DNA of 14,107 bases from JADGGV01 sp035715725 (GCA_035715725.1 DASTKT010000138.1:1-14107), one strand, 5' to 3'. Positions 1 to 6,745 are shown, counted from the first letter of the stretch. The notes: a model not told the origin generated them from the letters alone. Made by a program: numbers and translations.

Positions 1-1152
1 GCGCCACGGCAGCCACGCGCGCTTCGCGGGCCGGGCGCGTGCCGCGCCCTCGACGGCGGCCAGCGCCGCGTCCAGCTCCTCCGCCGTCTGGAAGCGCTGC
101 TCCGCCGACCGGGAGAGGAGGCGGAGCACGATCCGGTCGAGCGACGTCGGGACCGCGGGGTTGCGCTGGCGGGCGCTCGGCGGCGCCTCGGTCAGGCGGC
201 GGGTGATCAGCGCGTCGCCGCCGCCCCACGCCTCCTGGCCGGTCAGCATTTCGAACAGGATGCAGCCGAGGCTGTAGAGGTCGCTTCGCGGGTCGAGCGG
301 CTCGGCCGTGAGCTGCTCCGGGCTCATGTAGCGTGGCGTGCCGACGACGAAGCCGGTGCGCGTGAGCGCCTCGGTGACGCCCTGGACCGCCTTGGCGATG
401 CCGAAGTCGACGACCTTCGCCGCCTCCTCGGGGGTGCCGGGGGCGGCGACGAGGATGTTGTCGGGCTTCAGGTCCCGGTGCATGATCCCCGCCTGGTGCG
501 CGGCGCCGAGCGCGCCGGCGATCTGGCGGGCGAGGCGCGTGGCGCGCTCGGGCTCGAATGCGCCCTCGTCGCGCAGGAGCTGCGCGAGCGGCTTCCCCTC
601 GACCCACTCCATGGCGATGTAGACGAGGCCGTCATCGCCTTCGCCGCAGTCGTGGATCTCGACGACGTTCGGGTGGCGGATGCGCGCTGCGGTGGTGGCC
701 TCGCGGCTGAAGCGGCCGACGGACTCGGGGTCGCGCGTGAGGTGCGCGTGGAGCACCTTCACGGCGCACAGCCGGTCGATGCGCAGGTGGCGGGCGAGGT
801 AGACCTGGCCCATCCCGCCCTCGCCGATCTTGCGCAGCGCCTGGTAGCGCCCGCCGACGACGCGGCCGACGAGGTCGGCGCCGGCGCCGCGCGGCAGCAG
901 CGTCGAGCCATCCTGCGGGCAGAACCGGTGGTCGGCGTCGAAGACGCGGCCGCAGGTGGGGCAGTAGCGGTCGCCGGCGCCGGGGGTCGGCGTGTCGGCC
1001 GGCCCGGCGCCCGTCGCGTCAGGCGACGGCGTGCTCCCCGGGTCGCCGGCGCTCGGGCGCCCCGCCGGCGGCACCGATGGGACCGGGGGATCCGGATCGC
1101 CCGGAGCGTGGCCCGGGGACGGGCCAGGCGGGGTGGAAGGGCCGTTCGCCAT
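1..1152 (-). CDS. Serine/threonine protein kinase, PknB type, N-terminal part (runs off left edge)
   Basis: The first 384 codons are present; the frame is open at position 1, so the C-terminus lies outside the window. Residues 1-60 are Pro/Gly-rich and look disordered. Residues 64-82 form a zinc-ribbon-like element (CPTC at 64-67, CPQDG at 78-82). The Hanks-type kinase domain starts near 100 and shows the Gly loop GEGGMG (110-115), the ATP-binding Lys in AVKVL (K132), the catalytic loop HRDLKPDN (225-232, D227 catalytic) and DFG (249-251). A GTPRYMSPEQ activation segment follows, and helical sequence ends in AEELDAALAAVEG near 370. Kinases of this class phosphorylate Ser/Thr on cytosolic proteins and often carry a membrane helix and sensor domain after the kinase; that part is not visible. 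The ATG at 1152 has only a poor ribosome site (GAGG almost touching it). A TACCAT box 7 bases upstream would suit a leaderless transcript. The kinase call is very secure; its target is unknown. Confidence 0.95.
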   Translation of the reverse strand, partial: MANGPSTPPGPSPGHAPGDPDPPVPSVPPAGRPSAGDPGSTPSPDATGAGPADTPTPGAGDRYCPTCGRVFDADHRFCPQDGSTLLPRGAGADLVGRVVGGRYQALRKIGEGGMGQVYLARHLRIDRLCAVKVLHAHLTRDPESVGRFSREATTAARIRHPNVVEIHDCGEGDDGLVYIAMEWVEGKPLAQLLRDEGAFEPERATRLARQIAGALGAAHQAGIMHRDLKPDNILVAAPGTPEEAAKVVDFGIAKAVQGVTEALTRTGFVVGTPRYMSPEQLTAEPLDPRSDLYSLGCILFEMLTGQEAWGGGDALITRRLTEAPPSARQRNPAVPTSLDRIVLRLLSRSAEQRFQTAEELDAALAAVEGAARARPAKRAWLPWR

Positions 1153-1528
1153 GCCTCGATGGTAGAACGACTTGGGGAGTGGGGGTGCGCGCCGACCCAA
1201 GCTATTCCCGGGGGCGGCGCCCAGCAATAGAGCGGCTGCCGGCGGACACCCCGCGCGGGGCCGGCAGGAGCCGCGCCGCTTGCGTGGCGCCCCGCGCACT
1301 CCGCATCGTAGCGGCGCTCCACCGTACGCCTCTTCCCGTCGACAGACGCACGACGCTCCACGACCGCTGCGGACCGGGTCCCCGCAGCCGGCCGGCTCGG
1401 ACGTCGCCGCGGGAGTCGCGCCGATCGCCGCTCGACCGGCCCATCGGGGGCCGCTCGCGACCGGCGCGGCGTGCTTCCGGCGCCGCCGCCGCACGTTCCG
1501 CGCGACCCCCGCACCGGGAGCCGATACC
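1153..1528. other. Divergent intergenic region between the kinase and the caspase-like gene
   Basis: This 376-base stretch separates two divergently transcribed genes and should hold both promoters. I see a TACCAT box on minus at 1159-1164, placed for a leaderless kinase mRNA but with no good -35. I also see a 12-base perfect palindrome CCCCGCGCGGGG at 1249-1260, a possible operator or simply GC-rich self-complementarity. The frame of the downstream gene is open upstream from 1172, but that stretch is Arg/Pro/Ala-rich with no recognisable protein character, so I treat it as noncoding. No convincing promoter for the plus-strand gene was found. Confidence 0.5.
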
Positions 1529-2569
1529 ATGCTCTGCCGCAACGTCTTCCTCGTCGCGTTCTACCATGGCGATGGCGACAAGGAGCTGTCCGACAACATC
1601 GAGGCGCTCAAGAAGAAGCTGGCGGGCCGCATGAAGGGCGAGCACGCGGTGAGCGTGTTCGAGGCGAACGTGCCGAAGGGGCTCGAGGGGAAGACGCCGG
1701 CCATGGTCCGCGACGCGGTCGGCGCCAAGCTCGAGCAGGTTCGCGAGACGCCGGACAACGGCCTCTACCTGATCATCCACAGCGGGCCCACGCAGTCGAA
1801 TCCGCCGGGGAGAGAGCTCGGCGCGATCGTGGCCGAGGCCTTCTTCAACGACGGGATCCGGCTCCGGAAGATCAACCTCGCCGGGTGTACGACCGCCGGC
1901 ACGAAGGCCGGCAACGTCGGAGGCAGCGTGCTCCGGCAGTTCTGCGATGCGCTGCTGCAGGGTGTGCGGGCCCCGGAGGCTCTCGTCGGAACCGCGGCGT
2001 GCGGCTACCAGGCGGAGGTGACCACGTACGACGAAGGGAGCGAGTACTATCAGCAGCTCGTGCTGAAGGGCTTCAAGATGGAGCGGCCGCCCACCAAAGC
2101 CGTGCACAACGTCGTCCAGAACCGCGGCGAGAAGCGGCTCTTCACCACCCACCCGACCGTGTCTCCCGAAGATGCTCAGGGGATCCGCGTGGCCTACCAG
2201 AACGCGTACGAGGGGATCCACCAGGCCGACGGGGCCGCGACGAAGCTCAAGAGGCTAGGCGTCACCGGGCTGGACGCGGCGAAGGACCTGAACGCGCTCC
2301 CGCCGGAAAAGCTCGAGAAATATTTCGCCGAGTACTACAACCTGGGGCGCAGGAAAGCCCAGCCCCCGCAGCTCGAGCAGCGCTTGAAGGACCTGATCGG
2401 CGCGTATCAGCAGTACCTGAGGCTCAAGATCGTGCTGAAGTTCGACCCGGCGCAGAAGCGGTTCGTGCCCGGCTCGCTGGCGGAATACTCGGACAACGCG
2501 ACGGTCCAGAGCATGGTCACCGTCGTGGATCGCTACGAGGAGCCGACGAAGCTGCTCTTCCACCTCTGA
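1529..2569 (+). CDS. Orphan protein with caspase-like (clan CD cysteine peptidase) signature
   Basis: A 346-aa protein with no signal peptide or membrane helix, hence probably cytosolic. The ATG at 1529 was chosen because GGGAG lies 8 bases upstream and the protein-like sequence starts there. The N-terminal part alternates strands and helices. A hydrophobic strand ends in LYLIIHSG (H84), a helix follows (ELGAIVAEAFFNDG), then a strand ending in INLAGCTT (C120), then LVGTAACGY (152-160). A His after one strand and a Cys after the next is the catalytic-dyad layout of clan CD peptidases (caspase/metacaspase, clostripain, C80 toxin protease), so H84/C120 are the likely catalytic pair. Residues 210-346 are mainly helical and charged, and I do not recognise them. 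The divergent kinase is the only close partner visible. That this is a real gene is secure; the peptidase call is motif-based inference. It could instead be a catalytically dead member or a similar alpha/beta fold. Confidence 0.82.
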   Translation: MLCRNVFLVAFYHGDGDKELSDNIEALKKKLAGRMKGEHAVSVFEANVPKGLEGKTPAMVRDAVGAKLEQVRETPDNGLYLIIHSGPTQSNPPGRELGAIVAEAFFNDGIRLRKINLAGCTTAGTKAGNVGGSVLRQFCDALLQGVRAPEALVGTAACGYQAEVTTYDEGSEYYQQLVLKGFKMERPPTKAVHNVVQNRGEKRLFTTHPTVSPEDAQGIRVAYQNAYEGIHQADGAATKLKRLGVTGLDAAKDLNALPPEKLEKYFAEYYNLGRRKAQPPQLEQRLKDLIGAYQQYLRLKIVLKFDPAQKRFVPGSLAEYSDNATVQSMVTVVDRYEEPTKLLFHL

Positions 2570-2663
2570 TCGCTCGGGGGCGGCCCGCCTCGCCGCTGGC
2601 GGGGCGCCGGCCGCGCTCCGGAGCGGCGGCGGAACGTCGGCGACCCGGGGAAACCCGTCCGGC

Positions 2664-2692
2664 TTGGACGGCGCGCCGCGACGCCGTATCCT
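2664..2692 (+). promoter_or_regulatory. Possible sigma70-type promoter for the NRAMP-like gene
   Basis: TTGGAC (2664-2669) and TATCCT (2687-2692) are separated by exactly 17 bases. The -35 matches the consensus at 3 of 6 positions and the -10 at 4 of 6, so this is a weak candidate judged mainly on spacing. It would start transcription near 2699, at the foot of the hairpin at 2698-2727. Confidence 0.3.
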
Positions 2693-2697
2693 CCCTT

Positions 2698-2727
2698 CGG
2701 CGCCCGGGCTCGCCGGACCGGGCGCCG
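2698..2727 (+). repeat. Perfect 10-bp inverted repeat (hairpin) in the NRAMP leader
   Basis: CGGCGCCCGG at 2698-2707 and CCGGGCGCCG at 2718-2727 are perfectly complementary, with a 10-base loop. It ends 33 bases before the chosen GTG start and leaves the ribosome site GGGGAG free. It could stabilise the mRNA 5' end, act as an operator, or mark the end of the upstream transcript. With no U tract, a standard terminator is unlikely. Confidence 0.5.
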
Positions 2728-2760
2728 GCGGTGGCCGGCCGGCGGGGAGCGGCGATCGAC

Positions 2761-4071
2761 GTGGCGGATGCGCCGGAACCGAAGGGGCGGGCGGGGCTTC
2801 ACGGCGGAAAGCATTTCCGCCGCCCGCCGCTGCCGCGCTTCCTGCGCGCGCTCGGGCCCGGGCTGATCACCGGTGCGGCCGACGACGATCCGTCCGGCGT
2901 CTCGACGTACTCGACGACCGGCGCGAAGTACGGCTACCGCTTCCTCTGGACGGCGCCCCTCACGCTGCCGCTGATGATCGCCGTGCAGCTCATGTGCGCC
3001 CGCATCGGCCTGGTCTCCGGCCAGGGGCTGGCCGGCGTGCTGCGGGACCGCTACCCGCGCTGGGTGCTCTGGCTCGCCTGCGCGCTGCTCCTCGTCGCCA
3101 ACGTCGTGAACATCGGCGCGGACCTCGGCGCCATGGCGGCCGTGGTGGAGATGCTGACCGGCGCGCCGCGCCGGGCGCTCGTGCCGCTCTTCGCGGGGCT
3201 CGTGCTCGCGCTGCTCGTCTTCGAGAGGTACGCGGTCATCGCGCGGGTCTTCAAGTGGCTGACACTGGTGCTGCTGGCCTACGTCGTCACCGCGTTCCTC
3301 GCCCGGCCGGACTGGCACGCGGTGCTGCGGGCGACGTTCCTCCCCGACCTCCATCTCGACCGCTCCGCCGCCATCACGCTCGTCGCGATCCTGGGCACGA
3401 CGATCTCGCCGTACCTCTTCTTCTGGCAGGCGGCCGAGGAAGTCGAGGAGGAGATCGAGCTGGGGCGAGGCACCGTCGAGGCCCGGCGCGGCGCGACGCG
3501 GAAGGAGCTCCGCGACATGACGGGCGACGTCGTCGTCGGGATGGCGATCTCCGTGCTGATCTTCTACTTCATCGTGCTCACGTCCGCGGCCACGCTGCAC
3601 CGCGCCGGGCTGACCGAGATCCGGACCGCCGAGGAGGCGGCCGCGGCGCTCCGCCCGCTCGCCGGCAACGCCGCCTCGCTGCTCTTCGCGATCGGGATCA
3701 TCGGGACGGGAATGCTGGGCGTGTCCGTGCTCGCCGGCTCGGCCGCGCTGGCCATCGCCGAGGCCGCGCGCTGGCCCGCCGGGATGAGCGCCCGCCTCAC
3801 CGACGCGAAGGCGTTCTACGGCGTCATGGCCGCGTCGGTCGTGGCCGGCATCGCCATGATCGGCCTGAACGTCGGCGCGATCCAGATGCTGTACTGGGCC
3901 GCCGTCGTGAACGGCGTGCTCGCGCCCCCCCTCATCGTCATCGTGCTCGTGATCTGCAACGACCGCCGCGTGATGGGCGAGCACGGGAACGGCTGGGTGC
4001 TGAACGCGCTCGGCGTGCTGGCGGCGCTGGTCATGGGCGGGGCGGCGCTGGCGCTGCTGCCGGTGTTCTAG
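2761..4071 (+). CDS. NRAMP (SLC11)-superfamily metal ion transporter, divergent subgroup
   Basis: An integral inner-membrane protein of 436 aa with about 11 hydrophobic segments, close to the usual NRAMP length. TM1 begins PGLITGAADDDPSGVSTY; DPSG at 43-46 replaces the canonical metal-binding DPGN. TM6 reads TTISPYLFFWQ (213-223) where classical NRAMPs have a motif containing M-P-H; here Met becomes S216 and His becomes Y218. An acidic EEVEEE stretch (226-231) follows. Classical members import Mn2+ or Fe2+ with protons; the conserved TM6 Met favours transition metals over Ca2+/Mg2+, so substrate choice here is open. I chose GTG 2761 because GGGGAG lies 12 bases upstream and the conserved N-terminus follows; an in-frame GTG at 2731 is possible. 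The family call is secure, the substrate unknown. It appears monocistronic, with the IS4 insertion close behind its stop codon. Confidence 0.9.
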   Translation: MADAPEPKGRAGLHGGKHFRRPPLPRFLRALGPGLITGAADDDPSGVSTYSTTGAKYGYRFLWTAPLTLPLMIAVQLMCARIGLVSGQGLAGVLRDRYPRWVLWLACALLLVANVVNIGADLGAMAAVVEMLTGAPRRALVPLFAGLVLALLVFERYAVIARVFKWLTLVLLAYVVTAFLARPDWHAVLRATFLPDLHLDRSAAITLVAILGTTISPYLFFWQAAEEVEEEIELGRGTVEARRGATRKELRDMTGDVVVGMAISVLIFYFIVLTSAATLHRAGLTEIRTAEEAAAALRPLAGNAASLLFAIGIIGTGMLGVSVLAGSAALAIAEAARWPAGMSARLTDAKAFYGVMAASVVAGIAMIGLNVGAIQMLYWAAVVNGVLAPPLIVIVLVICNDRRVMGEHGNGWVLNALGVLAALVMGGAALALLPVF

Positions 4072-4100
4072 GGCGGGGACCGGTGCCGCGAACGGTGGGT

Positions 4101-4139
4101 GTCACGCGAAGCCGCAGAGGTCAACGGAAAGACGCGAAG
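4101..4139. repeat. Degenerate CACGCGGAG-type intergenic repeat
   Basis: The stretch GTCACGCGAAGCCGCAGAGG followed by GACGCGAAG is a decayed match to the repeat whose cleaner copies lie at 13467-13493 (same orientation) and 13582-13608 (inverted). It sits between the NRAMP stop codon and the left end of the IS. Only similarity to those copies supports it. Confidence 0.45.
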
Positions 4140-4197
4140 CGGGCGAATCAGGCTCCAGCGGCGTTCGCCGGGGTCGTTATCAGCACCTCCTAACATG

Positions 4198-4228
4198 AGT
4201 CATCCCGAATTTTTCGGTGGGGGTGACT
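4198..4228 (+). repeat. IS left terminal inverted repeat
   Basis: It reads AGTCATCCCG ... GGGGGTGACT. It matches the right end with a few gaps and substitutions in the middle. The last residues and the TGA stop of the transposase are encoded inside this repeat. Its outer and inner edges are also complementary to each other (AGTCATCCC with GGGGTGACT, one T-G wobble), so the end can fold alone. Confidence 0.85.
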
Positions 4229-5555
4229 CGGCGCGGTAGCGAAGCCAGAGGTGGCTGAGGGCTGCGCGCAGGCGGTAGAGCGGAGTCGAGATCTCTCGGC
4301 TCCGCTTTCCTGTTCTATGGCAGTAGTGGCGAAGCAGCCATCGTCGGAGCGGCCCCAGGGCATCTCGGAGAAGGGTAAGAAGGAAGGCGTAGGCAAGGCT
4401 GACGAGGAGCAGCAGTTTCAGGCGACTCTCCCAGAACCAGAGCCTGGGACTCTCCATGGCCAGCTCGCTCTTGCTGAAGCGCCAGGCCATCTCGATCTGC
4501 CAGCGCCGGGCATAGGCGAAGATCACCTTCCAGGCATCGGCCGCCGTGGTTGCCGGCTCGTTCGTCAGCAAGTACCAGGGCGCTCTCCCCTGGCCCGGGC
4601 GGCTCACCACCAGCCAGAGCGGATACTGCGGCAGCTCCGGGTGACGCACCGGCACTGCGACCACCCCATGGACACGGTAGTGGCCGCGCCCATCCCAGAT
4701 CTGGCGTCGCTCCCAGCTCCGCTTGCCGCGCACGATCTGCCAGGCGGGCCGGCTCTGCCCCTGGCCGTCCAGCAGCTTGTAGTGCCCAGGCCAGCGCAGC
4801 ACGAAGCGAAGCTGTCGGGGGAAGAGGAGACCGAGCCAGGGCGTGCCGGCAAAGCCGCGGTCGAAGACGTGGACGACTCTCTGGCCCCAGCGAGCCCTTG
4901 CCTGGTCTAGCAGTTCGGCCTGGACGCCTCGCCGCTCCTCGGCCCGCTCACCCCGACTCGTCCACCAGCGCATGGCCGCAAGCGTCGGAGGTCCGCTCCG
5001 GCCCATGAGCATGAGCAGGAGCCAGTTCATGCCGGGTACGAAGATGGGGCGCCCGCCCGGAGGATTGTAGTAGCCGGGCCGAATGTGCTTGAGCCGTTGG
5101 GCCTTGGCACTCCGCACCGCGCAGAGCCCCTCCAGACGACTGCTCTCGCTCTTCTCGAGCACGCTCTCGTCCCAGACCACGAGCGCGTCTTCTCCCTCGG
5201 CTTCCAAGCCCAGCAGCCGCTCATCGGCTCTCTCCCAGAAGAAGCGCTCCAGGAGCGTGTGCGACCACTTCGGCGAGCGCAGCAGGTTGCTGAGCCGCTT
5301 GGTGCCCGCAGGTGCATGGTCAGGCGAGAGGAGATAGCCGCCCAGCTCCGAGAGGAGGAGCCCGCACTTCGTATGGCGAAACGCCAGGACTACGGCAACC
5401 GCCGCGCGGAACGTACGCACGAGCCGAGCATCAATCGCCTCGTCCAGCCAAAAGAGAAGCGGCGCCAGGAACTCGTCCAGGCGCCGCCTCATCACCTCCG
5501 CTACGGCGGCCGATCGCTCCAGCCCACCCGTAGCCCAACCGAGCCGATCCTCCAT
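4200..5555 (-). CDS. IS4-family DDE transposase
   Basis: A complete 451-aa transposase of typical IS4-group size; it cuts and joins the ends of its own element. The RNase H-like core shows D129 in VVWDES, D232 in VFDRGF and E355 in the signature YARRWQIEMAWRFSK, which fits Y-x2-R-x3-E-x6-K exactly (Y348, R351, E355, K362). The interval between D232 and E355 contains the beta-strand insertion usual for the group. The ATG at 5555 has GGAGG 9 bases upstream (plus 5565-5569), but that site lies in the 3' arm of a perfect 14-bp hairpin, so translation should be weak unless the hairpin is avoided. The frame ends at TGA inside the left terminal repeat. All catalytic residues are present, so the enzyme may be active. 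The IS4-group assignment is secure; the exact subgroup is not. Confidence 0.93.
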   Translation of the reverse strand: MEDRLGWATGGLERSAAVAEVMRRRLDEFLAPLLFWLDEAIDARLVRTFRAAVAVVLAFRHTKCGLLLSELGGYLLSPDHAPAGTKRLSNLLRSPKWSHTLLERFFWERADERLLGLEAEGEDALVVWDESVLEKSESSRLEGLCAVRSAKAQRLKHIRPGYYNPPGGRPIFVPGMNWLLLMLMGRSGPPTLAAMRWWTSRGERAEERRGVQAELLDQARARWGQRVVHVFDRGFAGTPWLGLLFPRQLRFVLRWPGHYKLLDGQGQSRPAWQIVRGKRSWERRQIWDGRGHYRVHGVVAVPVRHPELPQYPLWLVVSRPGQGRAPWYLLTNEPATTAADAWKVIFAYARRWQIEMAWRFSKSELAMESPRLWFWESRLKLLLLVSLAYAFLLTLLRDALGPLRRWLLRHYCHRTGKRSREISTPLYRLRAALSHLWLRYRAESPPPKNSG

Positions 5556-5563
5556 ACGCGAAA

Positions 5564-5601
5564 ACCTCCGCTGCCAGCCCCTACAGACTGGCAGCGGAGG
5601 T
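5564..5601 (-). promoter_or_regulatory. Perfect 14-bp hairpin sequestering the transposase ribosome binding site
   Basis: ACCTCCGCTGCCAG (5564-5577) and CTGGCAGCGGAGGT (5588-5601) are perfectly complementary around a 10-base loop. In the minus-strand mRNA the 3' arm contains GGAGG, the only Shine-Dalgarno match before ATG 5555, so folding would hide it. IS10 and IS50 use comparable structures to block transposase translation from transcripts that enter from outside. The sequence is direct; the control role is inference by analogy. Confidence 0.7.
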
Positions 5602-5612
5602 CTCCTCGCTCA

Positions 5613-5638
5613 AGTCACCCCAAAACTCCGGGATGACT
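5613..5638 (-). repeat. IS right terminal inverted repeat
   Basis: Read on minus it is AGTCATCCCG ... GGGGTGACT, matching the left end. The two edges pair with each other (9 positions, one T-G wobble) around an 8-base loop, so like the left end it can fold by itself. Confidence 0.85.
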
Positions 5639-5664
5639 CATGTTCGATCTTGCGGCGCGCGCCC

Positions 5665-5694
5665 GCTCAGCGCGCGGCCGCTCAGCGCGCGGCC
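5665..5694. repeat. 15-bp tandem duplication over the hydrolase stop codon
   Basis: GCTCAGCGCGCGGCC occurs twice in a row (5665-5679, 5680-5694). The TGA of the hydrolase lies in the second copy (5682-5684), so the duplication added a spare copy of the gene's final bases downstream. It looks like a slippage product. Confidence 0.7.
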
Positions 5695-6665
5695 GCCTGC
5701 TTCCGCGCGAGGAACTCGAGCACGTGCTCGTTGAAGAACGACGGGTTCGCGACCTGCATGGCGTGGCCGGCGTTCGGCACCGTCGCCGTGTCGGCCGTGG
5801 GGAGGCAGGTGTGCAGCTTTTCGGTGACGATGTGGAAGAAGCGCGCGCTGGTCTCCCCGCTCAGGACGAGCACCGGCATCTTGAGGCGGCCCACGCTCTC
5901 GCAGGCGATCGCCGGCATGAGGCGGGCGCGGTCGGTCGTCATCTCGCCGCGCATCTCGTTCGCGTAGCGCAGGACCTCCGCGCGCATTTCCGCGGGCATC
6001 GCGTCGAAGCGGCCAGGCTTGCCCGTGACGCCGTCCAGGAAGCGGCGCAATCCGTCCACCGAGTCGCCGCGGGCGAACGCGTCGCGCGCCGGATCGAGCG
6101 CGTTCGCGAAGAGCGCGCGTCCGACCGAGTCCGCCTCGGGCGTGCCGGAGAGCCAACCGAGGATTGGCGGCTCGCCGAGCACCAGCGTCCGCACCAGCTC
6201 CGGGTGCTTCAGCGTCATCCGCAGCGAGATGTAGGCGCCGTAGGAGTGCCCGACGACGATGGCGGGCTCGGCATGCAGCGCGCGGATCAGCGCGGCGAGG
6301 TCCTCCGCGTGCTCGTCCATCGCGTACGCGCCACCGGGCTTGAGCGGCGCGTTCGGCGGATGGAAGCGGCGGCTGTAGGCGATGACGCGGTAGCGCTCGG
6401 CGAAGGGCTCCATCTGGGCCCTCCAGTCGTCGATCTCGCCGAGCGAGCCATGGACGAAGACGACCGCCGGACCCTTCCCGGCCTCGACGTAGGTGAGCTT
6501 GGCCCCGCGAATCGTGATCGTGTGCGTATCCGGCGGAACGGCGGGGGCGTTGGCCGCGACCGGCGCGGCATCGGCCGCCGAGTGATGCGGAGTGCCCGGG
6601 ACTAGCGTCGGCACGAAGACGCAGGCGGCGAGAACAGATGTCCGACCGAGCAGGCGTAGGTGCAT
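5682..6665 (-). CDS. Exported alpha/beta-fold hydrolase
   Basis: A 327-aa protein when started at ATG 6665. It begins with a short basic stretch and a hydrophobic segment (about 8-24), a likely signal peptide or anchor, so it acts outside the cytoplasm. The fold shows the HGSLG oxyanion-hole motif (73-77), the nucleophile elbow GHSYG (S141) and the histidine in NAGHAMQ (H301). The usual acid position after VLVLSG is Glu (E271) rather than the common Asp; Glu is tolerated in this superfamily. The YVEAGKGPAVVFVHGS style recalls esterases, epoxide hydrolases and related enzymes; the substrate cannot be told. GGAG lies 10 bases before ATG 6665. The frame is open to ATG 6743, but that codon lies upstream of the predicted transcription start from the promoter at 6746-6774, which favours 6665. 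It appears monocistronic, with the IS4 insertion about 40 bases past its stop. Confidence 0.9.
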   Translation of the reverse strand: MHLRLLGRTSVLAACVFVPTLVPGTPHHSAADAAPVAANAPAVPPDTHTITIRGAKLTYVEAGKGPAVVFVHGSLGEIDDWRAQMEPFAERYRVIAYSRRFHPPNAPLKPGGAYAMDEHAEDLAALIRALHAEPAIVVGHSYGAYISLRMTLKHPELVRTLVLGEPPILGWLSGTPEADSVGRALFANALDPARDAFARGDSVDGLRRFLDGVTGKPGRFDAMPAEMRAEVLRYANEMRGEMTTDRARLMPAIACESVGRLKMPVLVLSGETSARFFHIVTEKLHTCLPTADTATVPNAGHAMQVANPSFFNEHVLEFLARKQAAAR

Positions 6666-6745
6666 GGGCTGCGCGCTCCAGAAGGGGGTGAGTGCAGGGA
6701 GGTACGGCAGGAGCTCGGGCACTGTCGTGCCGGCGGAGCGCATAA

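Larger units (their letters stand above)
2570..2760. other. Intergenic region with GC-rich hairpins ahead of the NRAMP-like gene
   Basis: This stretch holds no gene. It contains a 10-base palindrome GCTCCGGAGC at about 2613-2622 and the 10-bp stem listed separately at 2698-2727. None is followed by a T tract, so I see no classical rho-independent terminator for the upstream gene. No recognisable metal-responsive riboswitch is visible. Confidence 0.45.
4198..5638 (-). mobile_element. IS4-type insertion sequence, 1441 bp, apparently intact
   Basis: The two ends are imperfect terminal inverted repeats starting AGTCATCCCG (4198-4228 and 5613-5638 inverted). They are flanked by the direct repeat CATG at 4194-4197 and 5639-5642, which I take as a 4-bp target duplication. 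Because CATG is its own complement and the match extends outward (AACATG / CATGTT), the true boundary could lie up to 6 bases further out on each side. One full-length transposase fills the element on minus. The composition is visibly less GC-rich than the flanks. Insertion between two convergent genes has broken neither reading frame. Confidence 0.88.

Noticed and set aside
1172..1528. An upstream in-frame extension of the caspase-like protein
   Set aside because: The extra 119 codons are Arg/Pro/Ala-rich without structure, while ATG 1529 has a good ribosome site and begins the protein-like sequence.
1..2569. A known antiphage system made of kinase plus caspase-like protease
   Set aside because: No third component such as a gasdermin, nuclease, TIR, NLR or cyclase is nearby, and the genes are divergent. 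I keep the protease as an orphan.
2570..2760. A metal-sensing riboswitch ahead of the NRAMP-like gene
   Set aside because: Only simple GC-rich hairpins are present; no conserved riboswitch core is recognisable and the leader after the candidate promoter is only about 60 bases.
6666..6743. A longer start (ATG 6743) for the hydrolase
   Set aside because: It would precede the predicted transcription start from the TTGCCA-17-TATAGC promoter, and it would bury the signal peptide behind 26 extra residues.
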